A stretch of 64,000 bases of DNA, taken from Ruegeria profundi (lineage in GTDB: Bacteria; Pseudomonadota; Alphaproteobacteria; Rhodobacterales; Rhodobacteraceae). The position numbers and the translations under genes are program-made. This document shows positions 1 to 12,500 of the stretch, in pieces (within the stretch, counting starts at the first letter, position 1; each line of letters starts with the position of its first letter). The notes below the pieces were generated by a model. It searched no databases, was not told the origin of the DNA, and saw only the letters and a list, made by a program, of their open reading frames with translations. The stretch lies in assembly GCF_001507545.1 (NCBI RefSeq), contig NZ_LQBP01000004.1, positions 336,536 through 400,535 on the forward strand, in the 5' to 3' direction.

Positions 1-942
1 AATCGCTCCGCAATAGATATCGCGGGGCCAAGGTTCGAGGTCAGACAAAATCTCCATCGCGCGAATCTTGGGCGCACCAGTGATCGAGCCGCAAGGAAAC
101 AGCGCGGTCAGAATGGTCGAAAGCTCTGCCCCCAGATGCAATTGCGCCCGCACCAATGAGATCATCTGATGCACGGTCGCATAAGTCTCAACCTTGAACA
201 GTTCGGGCACTTTGACCGAACCGGGTAACGCAACGCGACTGATATCGTTGCGCAACAAATCGACAATCATCAGGTTCTCAGCCCGGTTTTTCGCGTCGGT
301 CGAAAGAAAGGCACGGCGGCGGGCGTCCTCGGCCATGTCATCACTGCGCGGCTGGGTGCCCTTCATCGGACGGGTTTCAATCCCGCGCTCGGCGTCGGTG
401 CGAAAGAACAACTCGGGCGAACGACTCAATAAGTCTGGCAAGCCGTCCTGCTGCACCAAAGCCCCGTAGCCAACCGGCTGGCCGGCGGTGAGCGCGGCAT
501 AGAGCGAAGCACTGTCGCCCTTGGCGATCAGGTCGATGGGAAAGGTCAGGTTTGCCTGATAGATATCCCCTGCCCCGATGGCGTCATGAACCTGTTTAAA
601 GGCTTGTGTATACCGCGCCTCATCCCAACGCGGTACAAAACCGCTGACCTCACCGCGTGCTGGCGGCAGGGCACGCTGCGTCGGCGCCTCATACACGCCG
701 AAGCACAACAAAGGCAGGCGGCGGTTCTTGGGTAAACGTTCGGCAAGGCGCGGTTCCAGTGTATAGCCAAGCTCATAACTGGCATATCCTGCCAACCACG
801 CGCCGTTCGCGCGCGCCTGATCCAGCGCCACCAGGGCCTGGGGCACATCGTCCGGCTTGTCTGCACGGATCACATCGGCTGGCTGGTCGAAACTGGTTCC
901 CGGCCCGGCTGGCCCCTGATCGAAACGAATACGCAAGTGCAT
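1..942 (-). CDS. pabB: Aminodeoxychorismate synthase component I, C-terminus cut by window edge
   Basis: Converts chorismate plus ammonia (from the glutaminase subunit) to 4-amino-4-deoxychorismate, the precursor of PABA for folate. The frame is open from an ATG at 942 to base 1, so 314 codons are visible and the C-terminus lies outside. Visible motifs are ERGIETRPMKGTQPR near residue 190 and GSITGAPKIRAMEILSD near residue 285, both hallmarks of the chorismate-binding domain. The lysine in PMKGT is the PabB-type nucleophile (anthranilate synthases have PIAGT there), which favours PabB over TrpE. The N-terminal half is poorly conserved, as usual in the family. It is divergent from carB, with 176 bases between the starts. 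Confidence 0.9.
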   Translation of the reverse strand, partial: MHLRIRFDQGPAGPGTSFDQPADVIRADKPDDVPQALVALDQARANGAWLAGYASYELGYTLEPRLAERLPKNRRLPLLCFGVYEAPTQRALPPARGEVSGFVPRWDEARYTQAFKQVHDAIGAGDIYQANLTFPIDLIAKGDSASLYAALTAGQPVGYGALVQQDGLPDLLSRSPELFFRTDAERGIETRPMKGTQPRSDDMAEDARRRAFLSTDAKNRAENLMIVDLLRNDISRVALPGSVKVPELFKVETYATVHQMISLVRAQLHLGAELSTILTALFPCGSITGAPKIRAMEILSDLEPWPRDIYCGAI

Positions 943-1030
943 CCTCATTTGTCGTGCTGCGCGATATAGAGGATACGGCGGCGAGGGAAAGAGAGGAAAG
1001 CGGCAATTTCACCGCTGTTTCCGATACCTC

Positions 1031-1058
1031 TTGAACCTTTTCGCGCGGTCCCTATAAC
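1031..1058 (+). promoter_or_regulatory. Sigma70-type promoter candidate for carB
   Basis: A TTGAAC hexamer at 1031-1036 and TATAAC at 1053-1058 are separated by 16 bases, about 60 bases upstream of the carB ATG. This matches the usual alphaproteobacterial housekeeping pattern; it is inferred from sequence only. Confidence 0.5.
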
Positions 1059-1118
1059 GCAGGACAATTTGGGCGCTTGGGGGTGCCCTGACTCGCGGAC
1101 AATCGAAGGAACAAGGCC

Positions 1119-4463
<3,345 letters not shown>

Positions 4464-4497
4464 ACGGCCGTGTGAGCTGCCAGAGTGTCCAAGGTGT

Positions 4498-4522
4498 TGA
4501 TCTAGCCAGATCAGCATCTGGC
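4498..4522 (+). terminator. Two overlapping alternative hairpins after carB
   Basis: TGATCT (4498-4503) can pair with AGATCA (4508-4513), or GCCAGAT (4505-4511) can pair with ATCTGGC (4516-4522). The two stems share bases and cannot form together. There is no U-run, so this may be a weak terminator or a processing/attenuation structure. Confidence 0.35.
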
Positions 4523-4561
4523 ATTCTCGCTATTACGGCGTCGTTAGCGTGTGAGAGTGGT

Positions 4562-4611
4562 ATTTGATCAAAATCGGCATATTCCCTTAGGTAACCATCC
4601 CTTGATCAAAT
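4562..4611. promoter_or_regulatory. Paired TTGATCAA inverted repeats upstream of the FabH-like gene
   Basis: ATTTGATCAA at 4562-4571 and TTGATCAAAT at 4602-4611 are exact reverse complements, 40 bases apart start to start, and each contains the palindrome TTGATCAA. They lie about 50-100 bases before the ATG at 4660. They look like a two-site operator, but no regulator can be named. Confidence 0.4.
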
Positions 4612-4659
4612 CCCATTGTGACTGCATTTTAGGCGGATTCGAAACCTTCAGGACCCGCC

Positions 4660-5784
4660 ATGTACACGCCCGCAATCACAGGCACAGGTGTTTTCACGCC
4701 CGAAAACATCATCACCAATGCTGAACTCGTCGCTGCCTTCAACGCATATGCAGACAAGCAAAACGCTAAGAATGCAGACAAAATCGCAGCTGGTGAGATT
4801 GAGCCGCTGCAGCATTCCTCGGAAGAGTTCATCCTCAAGGCATCGGGCATCGAAAACCGGTACGTGATGGACAAATCCGGCGTGCTGGATCCTGACGTAA
4901 TGCACCCCCTTTTGCGCCAACGCAGCGATGACGAACCGGGCATTATGACCGAGATGGCGGTAGACGCGTGCAAGAAAGCCTTGGCACAGGCTGGACGCAA
5001 GGCCGAAGACGTTGATCTGGTGATTTGCGCAGCCTCGAACCACGAACGGGCCTACCCGGCGATTGCGATCGAAATTCAGCAAGCGCTGGGGATCAACGGC
5101 TTTGGATTTGACATGAATGTTGCCTGCTCGTCGGCCACGTTCGGCATTCAGGCCGCAGCGGATATGATCCGCTCGGGCTCGGTCAGATCGGCGCTGGTGG
5201 TGAACCCCGAAATCTGCTCGGGCCACTTGGAATGGCGGGACCGCGATTGCCACTTTATCTTCGGGGACGTGGCAACGGCCACCCTGATCGAGCGGATCGA
5301 AGACGCGCAAGGGCCACATTTCGAAGTCCTCTCGACCCGCTGCGCCACGTCTTTTTCGAATAACATTCGTAATAACAACGGCTTCCTGCGCCGGTCGCGC
5401 CCCGCCGGCGTGGTTGATCGGCGCGACATGCAATTCATGCAGAACGGCCGCAAGGTGTTCAAGGAAGTACTGCCGATGGTCAGCAAACACATCTCGGATC
5501 ACATGGAAGCCGAAGGTGTAACCAGCAGCGACCTGAAACGCCTGTGGCTGCACCAGGCCAACAAGACGATGAACGATTTCATCGGCAAAAAGGTATTGGG
5601 GCGTGAACCGGAACCCGAGGAGCAGCCTAACATTCTGCAGGACTACGCCAACACATCCTCAGCCGGATCCATCATCGCGTTTTCCAAATATTCTGATGAT
5701 TTGGCTGACGGTGATATCGGGTTGATCTGCTCGTTCGGGGCTGGCTATTCGGTCGGGTCAGTGATTGTGAAGCGGCACGGTTAG
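4660..5784 (+). CDS. FabH-like beta-ketoacyl-ACP synthase III
   Basis: A thiolase-fold condensing enzyme that would join an acyl-CoA starter to malonyl-ACP. The Cys-His-Asn triad of KAS III enzymes is visible: Cys in NVACSSATFGIQ (about residue 153), His in LHQANKTMND (about 298) and Asn in DYANTSSAGSI (about 329). At 374 aa it is longer than canonical FabH (about 320) and has the inserted N-terminal region around FNAYADKQNAKNADKIAAG. By memory this matches the FabH-like group of Pseudomonas PA3286, which feeds medium-chain acyl-CoA from beta-oxidation into fatty acid synthesis. That substrate assignment is inference. The ATG follows an AGGA site. It is monocistronic, with a possible operator upstream. 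Confidence 0.88.
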   Translation: MYTPAITGTGVFTPENIITNAELVAAFNAYADKQNAKNADKIAAGEIEPLQHSSEEFILKASGIENRYVMDKSGVLDPDVMHPLLRQRSDDEPGIMTEMAVDACKKALAQAGRKAEDVDLVICAASNHERAYPAIAIEIQQALGINGFGFDMNVACSSATFGIQAAADMIRSGSVRSALVVNPEICSGHLEWRDRDCHFIFGDVATATLIERIEDAQGPHFEVLSTRCATSFSNNIRNNNGFLRRSRPAGVVDRRDMQFMQNGRKVFKEVLPMVSKHISDHMEAEGVTSSDLKRLWLHQANKTMNDFIGKKVLGREPEPEEQPNILQDYANTSSAGSIIAFSKYSDDLADGDIGLICSFGAGYSVGSVIVKRHG

Positions 5785-5849
5785 ACGAGCCGCTGACAAG
5801 CAGGAATTCTTGCAGTCAGGGATTGAAGCTGGGGGGCGGCAAGCGAGCC

Positions 5850-6311
5850 TCAGCTTACGCTTTCCTCTTCCAGATGCAGCTTCATTTCGATCAACACCTG
5901 TTGCAGCAGACTGGTTTCTTTCAGCAGGCGTTTGGCTTCGTTGACAGTGATGATCCCGTCTTCTATGGCGGCTTGGTATTCGGTCATCAGCATCGCAAAG
6001 CGCTGGCTCAGCGCGATGACGTCGGAATTCACCCCTCCGGTTCGCGGCGTGTCCGTGTTTCGACCGTCATAGGACAATGTGATGTTCTTCAAATCGGCCA
6101 GCGCCGATGTCACATGCGGGAAATTCGAAACAGCCTCCAGCCTGGCCACGGCGTCGACGGGCATGAACCGGTCAGCGTGTTCGGCATTGTCTGAATAATA
6201 CCGACCCAAGGTTGCCTTGGATTTGCCGGTAATCTCGCACGCAGACTCTATGCCAACGTCTTTGACCAACGCTTCTGTGTGCTTCTTCAGATAGGCTCCG
6301 ATATCTGCCAT
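5850..6311 (-). CDS. Small HTH-type DNA-binding protein, phage CII-like
   Basis: A 153-aa protein with an N-terminal helix-turn-helix-like segment (about residues 15-45, including ESACEITGKSKATLGRYYSD) followed by a region that reads like a regulator core (FMPVDAVARLEAVSNFPHV). The layout recalls the CII/CP76 family of phage regulators, but the similarity is weak and remembered, not computed. The C-terminal third is helical and probably serves for dimerisation. I chose the ATG at 6311, preceded by AAAAGGT; an upstream in-frame start 24 codons earlier has no good ribosome site. No phage genes surround it. The target is unknown; it could also be a non-phage regulator conserved in this order. 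Confidence 0.6.
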   Translation of the reverse strand: MADIGAYLKKHTEALVKDVGIESACEITGKSKATLGRYYSDNAEHADRFMPVDAVARLEAVSNFPHVTSALADLKNITLSYDGRNTDTPRTGGVNSDVIALSQRFAMLMTEYQAAIEDGIITVNEAKRLLKETSLLQQVLIEMKLHLEEESVS

Positions 6312-6669
6312 ATTTTTACCTTTTCTGCCTGCGTCACCCACAACATCTGCCCGTGCGGGGGAAAGGGACAGGAAAATTCCCATACTCTAGTCATAATTGA
6401 AATGCCATAAATTGGCTATCCCTCAGATATGCAGGGGTTTTGTGAGTGAGTGGTGGCCCTTCCGGCCAGTAATGAGTGATTGCGAGGCACTATTTTTTGG
6501 CCCCGCTGTGTGAAGGCCCATGTTGGCCGATGACGTCGCTGGTGTGGGCGCAGGGGATCCATCCCCTTTGAGCGTAAGCTCTGCCCCTGCAACGACAGCG
6601 GCGACGTCACTTTTATGCATGGCTGTTATAGCCTTGCCGGGACACGTAAGGCCATTTAGACCCGGGCGC
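6312..6669. other. Gene-free interval with a nested inverted repeat
   Basis: This 358-base interval separates the divergent HTH and tdk genes. I see no supported gene in it. It holds the 79-base nested palindrome listed separately (6531-6609). Open frames crossing it on both strands have low-complexity, non-conserved translations. Confidence 0.5.
6531..6609. repeat. Nested inverted repeat / structured element upstream of tdk
   Basis: The outer arms TGACGTCGC (6531-6539) and GCGACGTCA (6601-6609) are exact complements. Inside, GCAGGGG (6550-6556) pairs with CCCCTGC (6584-6590), and GAGC-GTAA-GCTC (6570-6581) forms a small apical hairpin. An alternative pairing GGGGAT/ATCCCC (6553-6566) competes with the middle stem. 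It could be a structured RNA, a dispersed palindromic element or a bidirectional terminator remnant. Confidence 0.5.
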
Positions 6670-7248
6670 ATGGCAAAACTGTACTTCAACTATTCCACGA
6701 TGAACGCGGGTAAATCGACCGTGTTGCTGCAAGCCTCGCACAATTATCGCGAACGGGGCATGGATACTTATCTGATGACCGCGGCGCTGGACGGGCGCGC
6801 CGGGATTGGAAAGATTGCGTCACGCATAGGCATTTCCGCCGATGCCGACACGTTTTCTTCAAGCGACGACGTGTTTGCGATGATCCGACAGCGGCTGGAC
6901 CAAGGTGAAATCGCATGTGTCTTTGTCGACGAAGCGCAGTTTCTTTCAGAAGAGCAGGTTTGGCAGTTGGCGCGCGCCGTGGATGACCTGAGCGTGCCGG
7001 TGCTTGCCTATGGTCTTCGGGTGGATTTTCAGGGTCGCCTTTTCCCGGGATCAGCTGCCTTGCTAGCCCTCGCAGACGAGATGAGAGAGGTGCGTACCAT
7101 CTGCAAATGCGGGCGGAAAGCGACGATGGTGATTCGACAGGATGAGAACGGAAACACCATCATCGAAGGTGCACAGGTACAGATTGGCGGCAATGAAACC
7201 TACGTCTCGGTTTGTCGCAGGCACTGGCGCGAGGCAGTTGAACCCTAG
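6670..7248 (+). CDS. tdk: Thymidine kinase, type II
   Basis: Phosphorylates thymidine with ATP in the pyrimidine salvage pathway. The 192-aa product aligns by eye along its whole length with E. coli Tdk: MAKLYFNYSTMNAGKST contains the Walker A loop at residues 10-17, VDEAQFL carries the catalytic/Walker B acid, KCGRKATMVIR holds part of the zinc site and IGGNETYVSVCRRHW closes the lasso domain. The ATG at 6670 is chosen because the family begins exactly with this motif; 50 further upstream codons in frame lie in the nested palindrome and look non-coding. The C-terminus stops shortly after the last zinc cysteine, shorter than in E. coli. It converges with, and overlaps by 4 bases, the dehydrogenase gene. 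Confidence 0.95.
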   Translation: MAKLYFNYSTMNAGKSTVLLQASHNYRERGMDTYLMTAALDGRAGIGKIASRIGISADADTFSSSDDVFAMIRQRLDQGEIACVFVDEAQFLSEEQVWQLARAVDDLSVPVLAYGLRVDFQGRLFPGSAALLALADEMREVRTICKCGRKATMVIRQDENGNTIIEGAQVQIGGNETYVSVCRRHWREAVEP

Positions 7249-8195
7249 ACCGGATTCGGCAGCGGTCGCCCTGCGACAAAGGCCGCAACGTTATCCAGCG
7301 CCATAAGGCCCATGTTGCTACGCACCTCTTCGGTCGCAGTGCCCAGATGCGGCAGCAGGGTCACATTCTCCATCTCGCACAGAGCCTGCGGGACAGCAGG
7401 TTCAAACTCATAGACATCCAGACCAGCACCGGTGATCTTGCCCGATTGCAAGGCGGCGATCAGGGCGGCTTCGTCGACGACCTCTCCGCGCGCGATATTG
7501 ATCAGGATGCCCGAGGGTTTCATGGCCTCCAGCACCTGTGCGTTGATCAGATGGTGCGTCTCAGCACCGCCGGGGACGGCAAGGATCAGAAAATCAACGT
7601 ATCCTGCCAGAGTGGTCAGGTCAGCGACATACTCGGCAGGGTAGTCCACCTGTTTCGGGCTGCGCGATTGATAGGCCACCTGCATTCCGAACCCAAAGTG
7701 GCACCGACGCGCAATGGCCTGACCAATCCGTCCCATGCCAACAATGCCGATGCGTTTGCCGGTGACGTGATGTCCCAACATCTGCGTTGGATGCCAGCCC
7801 TGCCAGTGACCTGCACGGACCAAGCGTTCGCCCTCACCCGCGCGGCGGGCGGTCGATAGCAGCAAGGTCATGGCGATATCAGCCGTCGCGTCCGTCACGG
7901 CACCGGGCGTGTTGGTTACGGCGATACCCACGGTTTGCGCGGCGTCGACGTCGATATGGTTGTACCCGACGCCAAAATTCGCCAGCAGCCCACAGCGGGG
8001 GTCCGCGACTTCGGCAAAGACCTGAGCCGAGAACTGATCGCCCAAGGTCGGTACGACCACGTCATACTCCCTCAACGCGCGCAGCATCTCATCACGCGTC
8101 ATCGGCACGGTCTCCTTTCGGATTTCCGCGTTAAACTCAGCCCGGGCGCGGGCCTCGACGGCGGGAGTCATCGGGCGTGAAATCAGCACCTTCAT
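7245..8195 (-). CDS. D-2-hydroxyacid dehydrogenase (glyoxylate/hydroxypyruvate reductase type)
   Basis: An NAD(P)-dependent reductase of 2-oxoacids such as glyoxylate or hydroxypyruvate. The 316-aa length is standard. The Rossmann motif is GKRIGIVGMGRIGQAIAR (about residues 146-163); the catalytic Arg lies in NIARGEVVDEAAL, Glu in the YEFEP region and His in LLPHLGTATEEV. I start at the ATG at 8195, which shares its first base with the TGA of csaA; a TTG one codon earlier is less likely. It is the last gene of the ybjN-proC-csaA run. The precise substrate cannot be told from sequence. Confidence 0.9.
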   Translation of the reverse strand: MKVLISRPMTPAVEARARAEFNAEIRKETVPMTRDEMLRALREYDVVVPTLGDQFSAQVFAEVADPRCGLLANFGVGYNHIDVDAAQTVGIAVTNTPGAVTDATADIAMTLLLSTARRAGEGERLVRAGHWQGWHPTQMLGHHVTGKRIGIVGMGRIGQAIARRCHFGFGMQVAYQSRSPKQVDYPAEYVADLTTLAGYVDFLILAVPGGAETHHLINAQVLEAMKPSGILINIARGEVVDEAALIAALQSGKITGAGLDVYEFEPAVPQALCEMENVTLLPHLGTATEEVRSNMGLMALDNVAAFVAGRPLPNPV

Positions 8196-8525
8196 CAATG
8201 CATCCGTCCACCGATGGGAACCTCGCCATCCGGGCCGATAAGGACAACCTCACCGTTTTCGTCTGGCAGGCCCAACACCAGAACCTCGGACATGAACCGG
8301 CCGATCTGGCGTGGGGGGAAGTTCACGACGGCCATCACTTGTTTTCCGATCAGAGTCTGCGGGTCGTAATGCGCCGTGACCTGAGCCGAGGTCTTCCGCT
8401 CGCCGATCTCATCCCCAAAGTCGATCCACATCTTGATCGCCGGTTTGCGGGCCTCGGGGTATGGCTCGGCACGGGTTACTTCGCCTACGCGGATATCGAC
8501 CTTTAGAAAGTCGTCGAATGTAATC

Positions 8526-8533
<8 letters not shown>
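8195..8533 (-). CDS. csaA: tRNA-binding protein CsaA
   Basis: A 112-aa stand-alone OB-fold tRNA-binding domain, the whole length of the CsaA family. Characteristic segments are FLKVDIRVGEVTRAEPYPEA near the start, KMWIDFGDEIGERKTSAQVT in the middle and VNFPPRQIGRFMSEVLVLG toward the end. CsaA forms dimers that bind tRNA and has been proposed to have chaperone-like activity; its cellular role is not firmly known. It overlaps the end of proC by 8 bases and the start of the dehydrogenase by 1 base, so the genes are probably translationally coupled. Confidence 0.93.
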
Positions 8534-9341
<808 letters not shown>

Positions 9342-9377
9342 GATTGCCCCTCTCGTTAGTCGGTTCGGGGCAAAGCT

Positions 9378-9878
9378 TTACGCGCGGCCGTAGGCCTCTG
9401 CAATGGCGACTTGCATCGCATCTTCCGGATCACGGTTACCCCAGGTGACCAGTTGGATCGCCGGGTAGTACCGCTCAGCGCTTAGCACTGCGGCTGTGAT
9501 CATGGTGTCGATCTGCTCCGGGCTGGCCATCTGGCCGCCGGCCAGAACCAAACCATACCGATAGACCATCAGCTTCTGATTGGCCCAGTACGTGAACGCC
9601 CCGGCCCAACACTGATCATTCATCTTGTTCAGAAGTTCATACAGCTCGGTCTCACGCTCGGCAGGTGGCTCCATTTCAAACGAGCACACCATGCGCAGCG
9701 TTTCATCATAGTTGGACCAGGCCAGAGTGATTGAGTATGTGCGCCACTGCCCTTCGACAGCCATTGCGATCTGGTCATCCCCGATCCGGTCAAAATCCCA
9801 GTCGTGATGCTCGGCCAAGTGCTCGACTATATCAATCGGATGAAGGTCTTCTTCGAGAAACTGCTCGGAAAGGGCCAT
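9378..9878 (-). CDS. YbjN-domain protein
   Basis: A 166-aa soluble protein of the YbjN family, whose fold resembles type III secretion chaperones. Recognisable parts are the N-terminal DIVEHLAEHHDWDFDRIGDDQ, the beta-rich WRTYSITLAWSNYDETLRMV and the LLNKMNDQCWAGAFTYW helix. YbjN proteins have been linked to stress tolerance and motility in enterics, but no biochemical role is settled. It lies directly upstream of proC on the same strand, an arrangement I recall in other Rhodobacterales. The ATG is preceded by GAGGTGG. Confidence 0.88.
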   Translation of the reverse strand: MALSEQFLEEDLHPIDIVEHLAEHHDWDFDRIGDDQIAMAVEGQWRTYSITLAWSNYDETLRMVCSFEMEPPAERETELYELLNKMNDQCWAGAFTYWANQKLMVYRYGLVLAGGQMASPEQIDTMITAAVLSAERYYPAIQLVTWGNRDPEDAMQVAIAEAYGRA

Positions 9879-10202
9879 AATGCCACCTCACTTTTCTCTA
9901 GCATTTTGGGGCTGGCAGTGCCCCAGCGCTAGTTGCCTGCTCTACAAGCCGGGCTTCCCCCTTGGGCCTGTACTAAATATGGTGCGATGCGAGACAGGGG
10001 TCTGGCAACCCTATTTCTTGGGGATAGCAGCAATAAGTTGTGGATAGTCAGCAACGGCACTCAAAATATTGGCGCAGACCTCAGCTTTGTCTTGATTAAA
10101 TTCCGCAAGGCGTCAGAATGCACCGCACCGTACAACCCAAGACGGGATTGCGCGGCGCGTTACTTTGCCCTGAAAATCAAGATCGTAAGAAACGGGACGG
10201 CT
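9879..10202. other. Intergenic region upstream of ybjN, no gene seen
   Basis: These 324 bases lie between the ends of ubiK and the start of ybjN, both on the minus strand. I find no tRNA, no convincing ORF and no strong terminator. It probably holds the ybjN-proC-csaA promoter, but I cannot place it with confidence. Confidence 0.4.
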
Positions 10203-10451
10203 TTACTTGTCCAGCTTCGCCTCAAGCGCGGCGATGCGTGCTTCCAGCGCTGCGTTCTCTTCGCGGGCTTTTTGCGCCATCGCGCGTACGGCGTCGAACT
10301 CTTCACGGGTCACGAAGTCACGATCGGCCAGCCAGCGATCAATCATTGACTTCATCGCATTCTCGGCCTCTTCCCGCGCGCCCTGAGCCACCCCCATGGC
10401 GTTGGTCATCAACTGGGAAACGTCATCCAGGATTTTGTTGCGGGTCTGCAT
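10203..10451 (-). CDS. ubiK: BMFP-family protein, UbiK-like ubiquinone accessory factor
   Basis: An 82-aa protein of the BMFP (DUF526/YqiC) family. The N-terminal amphipathic stretch MQTRNKILDDVSQLMTNAMG is followed by a charged linker and a C-terminal coiled coil (EENAALEARIAALEAKLDK). In E. coli UbiK assists aerobic ubiquinone synthesis through UbiJ; in Brucella a homologue promotes membrane fusion. Length and architecture fit well. It is divergent from lgt, with 97 bases between the starts. Confidence 0.85.
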   Translation of the reverse strand: MQTRNKILDDVSQLMTNAMGVAQGAREEAENAMKSMIDRWLADRDFVTREEFDAVRAMAQKAREENAALEARIAALEAKLDK

Positions 10452-10548
10452 ATCTTTACTCCGGTCTGTCGGTTGGTCTTTATATGGGGGACGATTGGCC
10501 CGGACTCAAGGTTGACTTGCCCCTCAAACCCCGGGCAATGAGACGCAC

Positions 10549-11436
10549 ATGCAGGCTGTTCTGAATTTCCCCGATCTGTCACCCGAGCTTTTCTCGATCT
10601 CACTGTTCGGGATGGAGTTTGCCCTTCGGTGGTACGCGCTGTCCTATATCGCCGGTATCCTGATTGCATGGCGGATGGGGGTTATGGCGTTGCGGCGACC
10701 TGCCCTCTGGCCCGAGAAAACGCCACCGATCAAGCCTGAACAGCTTGAGGACCTCATCACATGGATCATTCTCGGCGTGATTGTAGGTGGGCGACTTGGG
10801 TTCGTCCTGTTCTATCAGCCCGCATATTACCTCTCGAACCCTCTGGAGATTCTGAAAGTCTGGCAGGGCGGCATGGCATTTCATGGCGGGTTGCTTGGGG
10901 TTGTGGTCGCTTCGTATCTCTATGCGCGGCGTCAGCAAAGCCCGGTTCTGTCCTTGGCAGACTTGATTGCCCATACGGTGCCACCCGGATTGCTGCTGGG
11001 GCGGCTGGCGAATTTCATCAATGCCGAACTTTGGGGGCGCCCCAGTGAATTGCCTTGGGCCGTGATTTTCCCCGGTGGAGCCGCGCAGGATTGCCCAGGC
11101 GTTTTGGCCGGGATGTGCGCCCGGCATCCATCGCAATTGTATGAGGCCGCATTAGAGGGCTTGCTGCTGGGCATCCTGCTTTTGTGGCTGGCATATCGGC
11201 GCGGAGCATTCCACAAGCCCGGCCTGATCACCGGTGTTTTCCTAGCCGGGTACGGCGCGTCGCGGTTTTGCGTCGAATTCTTCCGGCAGCCCGACGCGCA
11301 GTTTATCTCGCCCGGCAATCCGTTGGGCTTGGCGCTGCATATAGGTGGGTACGGCCTGACAATGGGGCAATTGCTGTCGCTGCCGATGATTGGCCTGGGC
11401 TTGTGGCTTGCCCTGCGTGCAAGGCGGATCGCATGA
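10549..11436 (+). CDS. lgt: Prolipoprotein diacylglyceryl transferase
   Basis: Inner-membrane enzyme that transfers diacylglycerol from phosphatidylglycerol to the lipobox cysteine of prolipoproteins. The 295-aa product has about seven membrane segments. Family motifs are the [12 protein letters not shown] start, [11 protein letters not shown] with the essential His (about residue 106), the [15 protein letters not shown] signature (about 149-163) and the [12 protein letters not shown] region. Its stop overlaps the next ATG (ATGA), so lgt, the methyltransferase and pgeF form one coupled unit. Confidence 0.96.
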   Translation: MQAVLNFPDLSPELFSISLFGMEFALRWYALSYIAGILIAWRMGVMALRRPALWPEKTPPIKPEQLEDLITWIILGVIVGGRLGFVLFYQPAYYLSNPLEILKVWQGGMAFHGGLLGVVVASYLYARRQQSPVLSLADLIAHTVPPGLLLGRLANFINAELWGRPSELPWAVIFPGGAAQDCPGVLAGMCARHPSQLYEAALEGLLLGILLLWLAYRRGAFHKPGLITGVFLAGYGASRFCVEFFRQPDAQFISPGNPLGLALHIGGYGLTMGQLLSLPMIGLGLWLALRARRIA

Positions 11437-12500
11437 CTTTGATGGATCATCTGCTTGAGCGAATCGCGCTGGACGGCCCGATAAGCGTAGCCGACTTCAT
11501 GACTGAATGCCTGCTGCATCCGACTTTTGGCTATTACACGACTCGCGATCCGCTTGGCACACAGGGCGATTTCATCACTGCCCCGGAAATCAGTCAGATG
11601 TTCGGTGAGTTGATCGGCCTGTCACTGGCACAAAGCTGGCTGGATCAGGGTCGCCCAGACCCTTTTGTACTGGCCGAACTTGGCCCGGGTCGTGGCACGT
11701 TGATGGCGGATATGCTGCGCGCCACCGCTGGTGTGCCCGGTTTCACGGATGCCGCCCAGATCGTACTGTTTGAAGCCTCGCCCACATTGAGAGACATCCA
11801 GGCACAGACGCTGTCAGGCTATCAACCGCGTTGGGTCGACTCGGTGGCAGACCTGCCCGAAGCCCCGTTGTTTCTGGTGGCAAATGAGTTTTTCGACGCC
11901 CTGCCCATTCGCCAGTTTCTGCGTGATGGAACGGGTTGGCGCGAACGGCTTATCGGTGCCGACGGCAATACACTGACCTGGGGGTTGGGCCCGCAATCAG
12001 ATCAGGTTGCGCTGATGGATCGGCTAGACGACACCAAAGATGGTGATCTGGTCGAGCTTTGCGCCGCAGCGATACCCATCATTGCCGTGATCGCCCGGCG
12101 GATCGGCACGCATGCCGGGGCTGGGCTGATCGTGGACTATGGTGACTGGCATTCGCTTGGCGATACATTCCAGGCGCTTCACGGGCACACGCACACAGAC
12201 CCTTTGGACAAGCCCGGCCAAGCTGATCTGACAGCGCATGTGGATTTCGAACCTTTGGCGATTGCGGCCCGCGCTGCAGGATGCGCTCATACGCGGCTCA
12301 CCCCCCAGGGGATTTTTCTGGAACGGCTTGGTATCGCCACCCGTGCGCAATCCCTTGCAGCGACTCTCGGCGGGTCCAAGCTGGAAGAGCTGGTTGCCGC
12401 ACATCGCCGGTTGACGCATCCGGACGAAATGGGAAACCTGTTCAAAGTGCTGGGCTTGTACCCCTCGCCCTCCTCGCCGCCACCGGGACTTGAGCCATGA
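11433..12500 (+). CDS. SAM-dependent methyltransferase of the NDUFAF7/MidA family
   Basis: A 355-aa DUF185 (PF02636) protein. Mitochondrial relatives (NDUFAF7/MidA) methylate an arginine of the complex I subunit NDUFS2 during assembly; an equivalent role in bacteria is plausible but inferred. Family features are the [20 protein letters not shown] segment (about residues 31-50), the SAM-binding [32 protein letters not shown] and [18 protein letters not shown]. The ATG at 11433 overlaps the lgt stop and gives the family's usual N-terminus; a start 83 codons earlier would run inside lgt. It overlaps pgeF by 4 bases. Confidence 0.92.
   Translation: MTLMDHLLERIALDGPISVADFMTECLLHPTFGYYTTRDPLGTQGDFITAPEISQMFGELIGLSLAQSWLDQGRPDPFVLAELGPGRGTLMADMLRATAGVPGFTDAAQIVLFEASPTLRDIQAQTLSGYQPRWVDSVADLPEAPLFLVANEFFDALPIRQFLRDGTGWRERLIGADGNTLTWGLGPQSDQVALMDRLDDTKDGDLVELCAAAIPIIAVIARRIGTHAGAGLIVDYGDWHSLGDTFQALHGHTHTDPLDKPGQADLTAHVDFEPLAIAARAAGCAHTRLTPQGIFLERLGIATRAQSLAATLGGSKLEELVAAHRRLTHPDEMGNLFKVLGLYPSPSSPPPGLEP

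Noticed and set aside
4562..4611. FNR/CRP-type anaerobox
   Set aside because: FNR sites are TTGAT-N4-ATCAA; here TTGATCAA has no four-base spacer.
6416..6610. 64-codon minus-strand ORF before tdk
   Set aside because: Starts with GTG inside the nested palindrome and has basic low-complexity translation with no family.
6520..6669. 50-codon N-terminal extension of thymidine kinase
   Set aside because: Lies in the nested palindrome; the family starts at MAKLYF.
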